DNA of 64,000 nucleotides. Origin: Anticarsia gemmatalis (lineage: Eukaryota; Arthropoda; Insecta; Lepidoptera; Erebidae). Both the position numbers and the translations under genes were made by a program. This document shows, piece by piece, positions 35,510 through 45,060 of this stretch (its first letter is position 1; every line of letters begins with the position of its first letter). Location of the stretch: assembly GCF_050436995.1 (NCBI RefSeq), contig NC_134766.1:6076001-6140000 (forward strand). Reading direction: 5' to 3'. The notes below the pieces were generated by a model. It saw only the letters and a program-made list of their open reading frames with translations. It had not been told where the DNA came from and ran no database searches.

Positions 35510-35660
35510 TGTGGATCACACAAATATTTGTGTCATGTGGAATCAAATCCATTAAGAAGGAATTACAACCATGAAGCCGAAATGTAACCACTTGCTACTA
35601 TCCTTACAAACTTATTTTTTTCTATTCCTATCTCAACTTATTTTCCTTCATACACCTTAC
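35510..35660 (-). mobile_element. tRNA-SINE remnant followed by a LINE tail remnant
   Basis: CACAAATATTTGTGTCATGT and GGAATCAAATCC resemble the reverse of the family 1 SINE middle and B box. AACCACTTGCTACTATCCTT and ACAAACTT then match the reverse of the LINE tail seen at 10625. Both are eroded. Confidence 0.35.
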
Positions 35661-35940
35661 TCTGTTTCAATAAAGCCATTAGGTACTAAAGCCGTCATAC
35701 ACACAGCTTCCAGAAACGTTAAAATAAACCTAACGAATCACAAAGCTTTGTGTGACTAATGTTATAATTAATATTACCTAAAACACAATAATTTACAAAA
35801 TTAAATTATTATAAACGTGCTCGGAGTTTATAATGGACATCATTTGTTTGTTCTGATTCAAACCTTGGAAAAGAAAGCTCTATATTTAGTTGTTTGCAAA
35901 ATGGGAATTCTTATTTTGTGTAGTGCTCAAATAGGTGTTT

Positions 35941-36088
35941 AAGGTGCAGCGCAGACGACAGACTATCCGTGACGCGGTATATGCAGTAGCGCACATGCGT
36001 GCGTGCGTTAGTGCAAGTAGTTGCGTAAGTTCTACTTTCACAGACTTAAAAGTGCGTCACGGATAGCCTGGCGTCTGCGCTGCACCTT
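35941..36088. mobile_element. 148-bp MITE with 35-bp inverted termini
   Basis: AAGGTGCAGCGCAGACGACA continues to 35975 and pairs with 36054-36088 with two mismatches. The centre contains GTGCGTGCGTTAGTGC and no ORF. It is compact, well preserved and GC-rich at the ends. Confidence 0.75.
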
Positions 36089-36350
36089 TTTTTTTATCGT
36101 CGGGGAAACCAATCGGGGTCGCTGTAAAGGGTCGACCCACCGGCTAGGTCCCCGCCGCACTGGGACTGCGCAAACGGGGTATGTGGTCCGCCGTAGAGCC
36201 CACTAAAAACCTGACGAGTGTCCAACCGCTTCCGCAAAGACGTGCGCCGGGATAACCACTATAAGCTAGTACCGCAAGACGCACGCCATGCGCGGCTCGC
36301 CTCCCTGCAGGGGGGCCCTACCTTGGGTGATGCTGCCTGGGATCTGCGGT
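36089..36350 (-). repeat. GC-rich retroelement-like remnant
   Basis: On the minus strand it reads GGTTTTTAGTGGGCTCTACG, GGCGGGGACCTAGCCGGTGG and GTCGACCCTTTACAGCG, a style seen in untranslated ends of lepidopteran non-LTR elements. It is much GC-richer than its surroundings. The short open stretches here lack any recognisable domain. Confidence 0.35.
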
Positions 36351-36354
36351 TCAT

Positions 36355-37010
36355 GTGCCGACTCAGTAGTGCGTTTGTCTATCTCTATAGACTATCGACA
36401 ACCGGCTAGCTATTGAGAAATTTTGTATGATAATCAGCGCATTATTTTATATATTATATATGTTACTGTAAAAGCCCGAACTGTGGTAAATCCTAAGATT
36501 TTCCGGTAAAACCTAAGATTTACCAACTCTCAATGGTAAAAGTCCGAACAAGCCAGAATTAAAAAACTTTGTTACGATATACAAAAAAATCCTCCTTCAT
36601 AACTATGTTTATAACTATTTCACGGTATAATTATATACTGTGACATAGTTATAAAGAAGGAGTTTTGGGCAAAGCGACATGGGTAGGTTAGGTTAGAAGG
36701 CTAAGGTGGGAGCGAGCGAAGCGAAGCTCCCACCTTAGCCTTCGTGGTTATTTTTTTTTAACCACCCAGAAGGAGGAGCCCCGCGAAGCGGGGCTCCGGC
36801 GACATCTCGATATCATCAAGTGAATATAGGTAAAAGTTCGAAATAAAAGAATTGTTCGGACTTTTACCATTGCGAGTTGGTAAATCTTAGGTTATACCGG
36901 AAAATCTTAGGATTTACCACCGTTCGGGCTTTTACAGTAACATATATATTACATTTTAAATGTCAAACTTTCGATACTACATTACCACTTGTAGAGACTC
37001 GCGCTTCAGG
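36355..37010. mobile_element. Palindromic MITE (GATTCTCTAC family) split by a younger insertion
   Basis: Left part 36370-36460 (CTATCGACAACCGGCTAGCT, AAATTTTGTATG) and right part 36947-37010 (ACATTTTAAATGTCAAACTT, TCGATACT) are consecutive pieces of the family consensus seen at 38087 and 56580. The 482-bp fold-back element lies between them. Confidence 0.6.
36461..36942. mobile_element. 482-bp fold-back element, copy 2
   Basis: Same length, order and orientation as the copy at 6194-6675, with roughly nine single-base differences and no indels that I can see. The flanks are TATA on both sides, compatible with a 4-bp duplication but ambiguous in AT-rich DNA. The 18-bp and 10-bp internal stems are fully conserved between the copies. 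Confidence 0.85.
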
Positions 37011-37024
37011 TTTAAAGTTTAGTA

Positions 37025-37245
37025 GCCTTTACCCGCGGCTCCGTCCGCGTGGGCTAGAAATATTATGTATATTGGTACATATTATCCGCATAATTCTCGT
37101 TTCCGTGACATTTCGGTTTAACACCTATCTTGTATCCTTTGCCGGGCTTCGAACTATCTTAGTACAAAGTTTCATCCATATTGGTTCAGTGGATTAGCAT
37201 GATGAAGAGACAAACAGTTCTTTCGCGTTTCAAATATGAATGGTA
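37025..37245. mobile_element. Diverged Helitron-like remnant
   Basis: ACCCGCGGCTCCGTCCGCGT, GGGCTAGAAATA, TTCATCCATATTGGTTCAGT and a TCTTTCGCGTTTCAAATATG end match the general plan of the family, but the termini are eroded. Confidence 0.4.
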
Positions 37246-37466
37246 GGGTTACTTTTTTGATTTTCAGATTTAATCGCTGTCGTAAATAAGTAAAATGCGA
37301 GAAGATACCTTCGTAGGATTAGAGATGAACATAAAATAGTGAATACAGTTGCAAGCTGTTTATGAAACTCCTCGGGAACTAGTTTTACATAATACATTGT
37401 TTTCCACTTTAAGGCAGTAAGGTTACTGACCTTAATGCGCTGAACAGATTCACAATTATCTCCATG

Positions 37467-37650
37467 GCACTCTATGGTGTAGTGGCTAAGGGATACAGCT
37501 GCAGCAGCTGCGACTAGTTCAAGCGGGTCATAGGTTCAATTCCCACACGGAACAAAAAAAATTTGACTCAAAAAATATTGTTTCAGTATAGGTGTTTGTG
37601 TGCGTTGTTTGTATGTTTGTTAAAACCCATAAATACTCGCAATAGAGTAT
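37467..37650 (+). mobile_element. tRNA-derived SINE (family 1), old copy
   Basis: GGTGTAGTGGCTAAGGGATA fits an A box, GGTCATAGGTTCAATTCCCA a B box, followed by CACACGGAACAA and GTTGTTTGTATGTTTGTTAA as in the better copies. Confidence 0.6.
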
Positions 37651-38086
37651 CGCTCAGTTAGCCTTGTGACCACGGTCGATACAATTCGATCGAAACGTCG
37701 GGTAAGCGAATAAGGTATCCTAACCTTTAACTTTCAATCGCGTTAAAGAACTCCTGCTTAATATTTTTCGCAATTTAGTAGTTATTACTAACAACTAACT
37801 ACGCAAAAGTTATCATTTTAAACAATAGCATAATCCTCCTTCGCGCTGTCGGGCAATAATGCATAAAAGGTTTAAATGTAAATATTGGAAAACCAACCAC
37901 GAGCGAGCCACAGTCGGCTTGGAAATATATTATAATGATGTTTGTGTGTTATGAGAAAACTCCATTAGTTCCTACAGGGCTGTGAAAGCGTTCAGTAATA
38001 CAATGTTTAACGTCACTATTGTTTTAAATCATTATGGATTTCCATTGACCTTTTCATATTTATTTTATCACTAGCTATGCGCCCGG

Positions 38087-38275
38087 ATCAGTAGTTCCAT
38101 TCTCTACTACTATCGATTATCGACAACCGACTAGCTATCAAAAAAATTTACAAGAAAATCTGTTTAGCACCTCTACCGGGCTCCGTAAGAACTATTTCGG
38201 CAGTACATTTTAAATGTCAAACTCTCGATACTCGACAATACCGAATGTAGACAATTGCGCCACAGTCTCTTTGTT
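38087..38275 (+). mobile_element. Palindromic MITE (GATTCTCTAC family), + copy
   Basis: ATTCTCTACTACTATCGATT, CGACAACCGACTAGCTATC, CGGCAGTACATTTTAAATGT and CAAACTCTCGATACTCGACA occur in family order. Confidence 0.65.
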
Positions 38276-38357
38276 TTTACCGGAGTTTAATATAAGAAAT
38301 ACCAAGCCAGATTTAGTCAAAAACGATACTGTAGTTTTGAGGCTAACGAGAGATACT

Positions 38358-38532
38358 AATTAGTGCAGTAGCACGATTCTCTGCAATCTTAACCATCGGG
38401 TATCAAGAGTTTGACATTTAAAATGTACTGCCAAAATAGTTCCTACGACGCCCCCGATTGTCATACAACATTTTTCGATAGTTAGCCGGATGTCGGTAGT
38501 CGATAGTAGCAGAGAATCGCGGCACTGATTGG
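38358..38532 (-). mobile_element. Palindromic MITE (GATTCTCTAC family), inverted copy
   Basis: GCACGATTCTCTGCAATC, AGTTTGACATTTAAAATGTA, CTGCCAAAATAGTTCCTACG, AGCCGGATGTCGGTAGTCGA and TAGCAGAGAATCG: the reverse of the copy that ends about 85 bases upstream, so the pair forms a large inverted repeat. Confidence 0.65.
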
Positions 38533-40149
38533 CTAACTAACGGACCGCCAAGCTTCGTTCTGAAGTTTTGGATTCAATCGAGACTCAAACCGTGATGCCT
38601 AGAGCTTCGTGTTTAAAAGTCAAATCATATCAATATAACACAACAAACTGATCACTTTTTGACAAGAAATGTATTATTCATGTTAAAATTAGCTTGGAAA
38701 AGGCATACTCTGAGAAAATATATCAATTAAAATGCTAAACAGCGTGCCTCGAGGTACGTAGATTCAATTATTTCGTTCAGTTATCGCATTCCGGTGAGGA
38801 AGAACGATCGATAGGTTACCTTACCCTATATTTATAAACCAAGTCGAACAATGCATAAACGTACAGATTTTCTCTCGTGTTTAAAAAAAATACAATTTGA
38901 ACTTGTATAGTTAGGAGTAGAGCTAACTAGGCGTTTCAATTTAAAAGAAAATCCTGTATATTTTTTAAATTATAACTAATCTAGTCTCCTCTTATGTTAC
39001 TGTTAGCTTATTATGTTCTTCAAGCATGAAAGTTTGTAAATATGTTTCGGTGTTTCTACTCTTTCAGGTGAAAAGTAAATTAATTTTGTTGTTATTTTGT
39101 ATAATATTATACAATAACATATTTAACAACATTATAAAACTCCAAATGCCATTTCCAAATATTCTAACATAATTTCACGAATACTAAACACACGAGTGAA
39201 ATAACAAAACTTTAAATTAAATACAAATTGTGTGAATGAACACTGCAATTAATTTGAAAACTAAAACATTGGATTAGTCGTGGAGATATAATGTAAAATA
39301 TAATTTTCGCTTCTAGAGAAGAATTTTACCTCCAAATTACATTAGTTTAAAGTTTTAGGAAAACTGCACACATAGTGACTAAACTAGGCGATTCCATCTA
39401 CTACAAAATAAAATAAGATAAAGTACAATTGTTTTTTAACTGCATAGTTTTTTGCCAATCCGGTGTCAAAGTTATTCTAAGCGTTAGACTTGTCATAACA
39501 ATAGTAACTGTCATCTTTATTGACAACTGCCGGGACTGAACCCCGGGGTACGACGCCGCTCTGATCCAATACCAGTAAGCCACGACAAAAACCAATCTAT
39601 GAAATATAATTGCTTGAAACAGATAGATTCTTTAAAGAACCGACAGCGCGACTGGCTATAAGCTGATTTTGACTTTTTACATGGTTGATAAACGCCTGCG
39701 ACTGCAACGAACAAATTATATCGTGTGTAGAGTGCCTAATACATCGTGTTAAATCAGCAATTGATATATTCAGTGGTCCTCTTTTATACAATGAATAGTG
39801 AATTTTAACTTTAAACTGAATACTGTATTTTCATTGGATACCTCATTCGGTTTTAGTTTAATGTTTTTTAGTTCATTATCAGTTTTATATCTTTATATTT
39901 AGTTGGTATTAATAATACTAATTACTCGATAGTTATGCAAAGTAAAAAAAATCCATTTTACTGTTCCACTGCTAGGATAGGGTCTCCTCCCCAACTATTT
40001 AAAAAAAAAATATAATACTCGAGCATGCATGCAACTATACCTAAGAGTTAAGTTCTTAAGAGCCAAAGTAAACAACAATTATTTTTAATACATACTTATT
40101 GCATAAATTTGAGGTGCGTAGTTCTCGTAACCGGCGGTCCTGTATAACA

Positions 40150-40250
40150 AGATGTATGGATGTGAATGAAGCAAGGAAAGTTTGTAAGGATCACCAACCA
40201 AGTGGCTTTCTTTAGTCTCTGCCTACCACTTGGTTAAACCTTACATTATG
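40150..40250 (+). mobile_element. LINE 3' tail, truncated copy
   Basis: GTGAATGAAGCAAGGAAAGT, TTGTAAGGATC, AAGTGGCTTTCTTTAGTCTC and TGCCTACCAC follow the 10625 copy; frame-breaking changes are present. Confidence 0.5.
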
Positions 40251-40649
40251 TTTGTTTGTATGTATGTACATTATTTCGAAAATCATCCTGGTAACGTTAT
40301 TAATTTATTTATTTATTTAGGGAAAAGCAAACAGTTACACACTTACATTGTTATGAAGTAATACAAATGGTACTTCTTATTTGTGAAACCCACAACGTTT
40401 TTCACGTATTATACATTATTGTAATTTGGACTAGGTATATGTGTATCTGTGTGTAATGTTCCTCAAATGCGACATTTATCGGCGACGTGTAAAGGAATTT
40501 CGGTCTATTTTCTACGTGCTTGCTGCCCGTGGTATCGGAAATATTTCACACTGTTACTTATAAAGGGGAGGATAGACTTAACATTTACTTTCATGACTTT
40601 GTCTGTTCAAACATGTTTTGTCAACAAAACTAGCTTTTAGCTATCGGCA

Positions 40650-40702
40650 AAAAGCATCAACAGATTCTATGTACATCCTACATAGAATCTGTTGATGCTT
40701 TT
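40650..40702. repeat. Perfect 24-bp hairpin with 5-nt loop
   Basis: Arm 40650-40673 (AAAAGCATCAACAGATTCTA then TGTA) is an exact inverse of 40679-40702, with loop CATCC. No mismatch in 24 pairs. Confidence 0.95.
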
Positions 40703-41214
40703 AATTTCACTATTTTGTTTTAGAGATCGGAATATTTAAAGAAAATGTTTTTTTCCGTTTTTAATCTGTAACAATCACTACAACGGTTATAACGCTCTTT
40801 TTAGGTACATCTAGCGATTTGAAGATGTTTTACTTAAGATTTTTACAGAAAGGAGCATTTCTTGAACATTATTTACATGTAGAACGATCGAGACGGACTG
40901 ATGACAAATGAACCCAACTCTATTCCTTGTACGACAAAATAAAAACAATAAATACGAATGTTTCAAGTAAACACACAAATATATCACTACCTTTATAACT
41001 GATCTGAAGGTCAAAGGAACTATTACTCAAATACTAGTGACATTATATTAAGAACTTAAGATTGATAGGACGTGGGTTCAATTCCCGCCCTTTGTAATAC
41101 GAAAACAGTGAGTCATCGTTGACATTGGGCGATTCTGAACTTCTATCGAGTAAGTATCAAAACCTTTTAATGGAAAATTAGTGCCCGCGACTCCGCCCGT
41201 GTTATTTTATTGTT

Positions 41215-41580
41215 GGAAACAGCAGTCATCATCTGACTAACCTTTCTTCCAGCTATGTTGGAGTCGTCCTCCAGTCTTACCAGTTGCAGCTAGATACCAG
41301 TATTTTATGGATGGCCATGGAGCGACTGCCTATCGGACCTCCACAACCCAGTTACCTGGGCTGTAATACGATACCCTTCGGTAAGACTGGTTGCCAGACT
41401 TCAGACTAGTTAACGATTGTCAAAGATCTTTAAAATTGACAGCTGGGACTCAAAATTTAACGTGACTACCGAAACACGGAGAAACTCATATGTATAATTT
41501 GGTCACCCATCCACATATCAACTTCGGCAAGCATAGCTTAACCTGATAGATCGACTCGTGCGGCTCTTACTGTTACTTCT
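41215..41580 (-). mobile_element. 5S rRNA-headed SINE-like repeat (family T), minus strand
   Basis: On the minus strand the head has AGGTTAAGCTATGCTTG followed by GGATGGGTGACC, again like the box A and box C parts of the 5S rRNA promoter. It is followed by CTCCGTGTTTCGGTAGTCAC and a body (CCCAGGTAACTGGGTTGTGG, AGGTCCGATAGGCAGTCGCT) shared with 1305-1515. The body differs from family S. Confidence 0.6.
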
Positions 41581-43261
41581 TCTAACTATAATGTACATCT
41601 TAACTTATAATGTACAGTAATTAATTCTCAATCATGAATAGAATCACTCATCTATTGACAAGTATTGAAGTATACAAGAGCAAGAAACTGTAATTATAAC
41701 AGAACACGACTTTGCTTTATTATGATTAATTACGCCGCCATCTTGAACGATCTGTGAGTTATGAGTTGAGTTATTGACAACTCCCAATAGATTATCGATG
41801 TTTATTATTGTTTGCCAAAATTCGTATATTAATTTAGGCGATATTAAAACTTATGCGATGCATGATTTTGGCTTAAACATTTCTAATATTACTTTAGAAT
41901 ATGATTATATTCGCGACAATTATTTTACAATTCGGCCCAGGTTACACTGGCCATCGTTGCGAGCTGATGGTGTCAGCGATGATAGGGCTCTCTATGCGTG
42001 GTGAACATGCGTACTCACACTCGACTTCAAAGAAAGGAAGGAGGTTTTCAATTTGTCTGTATCATTACTTGTTCTGTTACATCGCAACTTCTTATTTTGA
42101 TCGTGATTTTATATAAATTGATCGTGGAGATTTCTAAGCAGAATTGACTGTAAAGGTTGGACAAGTTACTGAAATACATAGACTCACAAGAAGCAAGTAG
42201 TTTTTCTGGGTGAATAATATCGATATCAAGTAACGGCGTCGTTTTGGAATTTAATCACACACGCAATGAGAATAATTTAAACCCATCATCTAAATCAAAT
42301 TTTCTAGTTTTATTTTTACCATTTCTGACACAAATTAAATTTCTACTATCAAACTAAAATAAAATGACAAACACCAGGAAGCTTTGAACCAACATAAGAC
42401 AATAAGCATTTATACCCAAAGTAAATCCTTAAGACCTTATACCCTTGACCTTTCCTAAACACAACCATTGAAGCTTGACCCATAATAATTTATGCGGGTA
42501 GCCATTAGTGAGCAATTTAGCAAGCGGCGCGCGGGGGGAGGGGTCTCGTTGAAGTGGTCGGTAAGTGCTACGGCCGATTGCTAATTCTATTGCGGCACAC
42601 TCTGTTGCCCTCATGTTTCCCTGGTATATTTGCTATTGATTAGGTTATGTGCTATTAAGGACTAATGGTCTTGATTTTGGTACTGAATTTGAATATACAT
42701 ACAATTCTTTCAGTTACTGCCTAAATATCGAAATGCTTGATCTCAAGGTGCTAGGTTCGATTTCTAGATTTTATTAAATTTTCTTTAGTGGTAATAAATA
42801 GACCTAATTCTAAAGGATAGTTATGACACAGAAATAATCGATGGAATGTATAGTTTTTAATAATAGGTACATACAGTTTGAGCATTTCTAAGAGCAAAAT
42901 AAATTTGTTAAAAGACCCTTTTTTTTATTTTTTTGTAAATTCATCCTTCAATTAAACTATCTGAATCTTACACGTAACCTATGATAGTTTAGAGATTATA
43001 TTGAAATAAAATATCCAATTCATACTAGTTCTAAAACCTATCGTTATTTCAAACTGAATTATTCTGCAACTGTGAAGTGCTGGCGAGTGGTGTGACGTCA
43101 CTATGCCAGCTAACGTTAAGTTTGAACAGCGAACGAGCTCGTAATCGAATCCCAATGTTTTCATACGTCTAACTCGTCATGTCAAACTAAAAACTGAAAA
43201 AAACTAGTGCTCCATGAATGTGTATGGAACAAAGAAGAATCTTAAACTAATCTGAAATTAA

Positions 43262-43450
43262 TCTGACTGCCTCCGTGGCGCAGTGGTTTAGGTCGCCACG
43301 CCGATATCATTGCGTCGGGAGGTCGTGGGTTCGATTCCCACACGGATGTTTTCGGGCCTGGTTGTACTTTGTTTCCGTTGTTTGTATGTTTGTAAAAAGT
43401 CCCCGCGAGACAATAGCAATTCATAATGCGTAAGTTGTCTTTAAAAAAAA
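43262..43450 (+). mobile_element. tRNA-derived SINE (family 1), well-preserved copy
   Basis: ACTGCCTCCGTGGCGCAGTG and GTTTAGGTCGCCACGC (A box), GGTCGTGGGTTCGATTCCCA (B box), then GTTTGTATGTTTGTAAAAAG, TCCCCGCGAGACAATAG and an A-rich tail TTTAAAAAAAAC. Confidence 0.85.
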
Positions 43451-43861
43451 CAGTATTGTAGAAACGTGATTCAAACATATCCTCTGATTTTCTTAGACAT
43501 TTTGCAAACTGAATACTAGTAAGATATAAATATAATTACTAGCTTGCTCAAACAATGGTAACAATCAGATACACTTGCCACTATCTCGGCTACTGACGAG
43601 TACAGCCTTTGTCTTCGCTCAAATTAATTGTTCCGGCCACGCTCTTTTGTTTTATTCATAATGACTATGACGAAGGTACGGCTCAAATTCAGTTTTGACG
43701 ATGTGAAATGCGTTTGTAGTTTGATAAAAAAACTTTCCGGTTACAATAATCTCTTTCCAGGATATTAATTATTTATTTATTTATCTTCAGTTTCATAAAA
43801 AAAAACAATTAAGAAGAATATGACACAAAATTCTTCCTATTTGAAAGTCTTCTTCTTCTTA

Positions 43862-43965
43862 TCGTATGGTTAGTGGTCAACCTAGTGTCAAAGTTGTTCA
43901 AGCCGCCCAAGAGGCCTTTGACGAGGCCTTTGGCCTTTCGGGCGGCTTGAACAACCATACGACGA
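43862..43965. mobile_element. Tail-to-tail palindrome of family S SINE tails
   Basis: CGTATGGTTAGTGGTCAACC and AGTTGTTCAAGCCGCCC meet GGGCGGCTTGAACAACCATA within 100 bases, forming a fold-back of two SINE tails in opposite orientation. Confidence 0.6.
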
Positions 43966-44022
43966 TTGAAAAAGTAATTAAGAGTTACTTGAAAGAAAAT
44001 CCTCCTTTTTTAAATTACCCGC

Positions 44023-44082
44023 CGTGTAGTACTGCACCGCGTAGCACGTCCGCGCGTAGCAGTGCAACGCGTAGCACAGCCC
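44023..44082 (+). repeat. 15-bp tandem repeat, four units
   Basis: The units are CGTGTAGTACTGCAC, CGCGTAGCACGTCCG, CGCGTAGCAGTGCAA and CGCGTAGCACAGCCC. The period is a multiple of three, so it reads as a five-residue repeat in any open frame (for example RSTSA, RSSAT, RSTAP on +). No surrounding gene is recognised. Confidence 0.75.
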
Positions 44083-44559
44083 CTCCTTACGGAGGAGCAT
44101 CTACGTAGCACTTGCCTTACCACTTGGCTACGTCCTTCGGTTATTGCCGTGCGAATAAAGCAATGCAAAATGTTAAAAGAGTTCAGGCATGGGAAACAGC
44201 GTAGGATGGCTAGTGACATTACTAAATTAACTACTATTTATCAAGCAATAACTTAATTTAAACGAAAATATGTACAAGTTATTCTGAACATTCTCTTAAA
44301 TCCTGACAAAGTTATTCTAAATGACTCGTGTAATTTCTGAGTTAAATTCGCTAGGATTATTACAAGGGGATTACTTCAGTTTCTGTTGGACAAACCCCAC
44401 GCGTATTATATATGAAAGCGATTTCTGTCTGTCTGTTACATTTTACATTTATAGTTTGGTATAACAACAAGTATAGTAACATGTTTTATTCAGAAAAGAC
44501 CTATTTAGATTCGCTCTTCCCTATAAACAGTATTTTTTGGGAAAGGTTTTATCTAAGGC

Positions 44560-44705
44560 TATTTTTTTTAATAACTCCCGCACTACGAATTGTTCTTGTG
44601 TCTTCAATTATTTGTGGGTCGCAAAAATATTTATTTCGTGTGGAAATCGAATTCACAACCTGCCGATGCATTGGTAGCGACCATTTTAACCATTTCCTTA
44701 CCGTT
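44560..44705 (-). mobile_element. tRNA-derived SINE (family 1), minus strand, diverged
   Basis: AACTCCCGCACTACGAATTG, TTCTTGTGTCTTC, a CGTGTGGAAATCGAATTCAC B box and GGTAGCGACCATTTTAACC are the reverse of the family 1 order, with an internal deletion. Confidence 0.65.
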
Positions 44706-44944
44706 TTTTATTCCATAGCTCATTTTACAAAGATTTGCAGACAAATTCGCGGGATAAAGTAACTTCACAATTTACCTGGCTTTTCTATTGTAGCAGGACC
44801 TTGGGTGTATAAATAGAAATAGGGTGAAATGTGTGTCCAATGTTAATACAAAAGGGAATGGAATTATAATTTTATTTAACTTTATAGTTTAGTTTTAGTA
44901 CTGAAATAGTCAAGTTAATTACAGCTTATATGTATTTTTTAAAA

Positions 44945-45060
44945 GACCGACTCTATAGCGTAGAGTTGTTGTGTATGCGTCTGTGGCTCATGATTCAAAG
45001 GTTCGATTTCCAAATTGATCAATATGCTTGGGTTTTACGGATTTTTATCAAAAAGTTTCA
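44945..45060 (+). mobile_element. Possible tRNA-headed SINE of another type
   Basis: TAGCGTAGAGTTGTTGTGTA and AAAGGTTCGATTTCCA sit at A-box to B-box distance, but the body does not match families 1 or 2. A similar B-box core (GGGTTCGATCCCCGGGTTGG) lies at about 52660-52680. Confidence 0.35.

Noticed and set aside
36877..37197. 106-codon open frame
   Set aside because: It spans the right arm of the fold-back element, a MITE piece and a Helitron-like remnant.
43262..43345. Functional tRNA gene
   Set aside because: A and B boxes are present but no acceptor stem or proper cloverleaf follows; it is the head of a SINE. The same holds at 14.3, 52.3 and 57.6 kb.
44412..44762. 116-codon open frame
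   Set aside because: It runs through a minus-strand tRNA SINE and AT-rich DNA; no protein signature.
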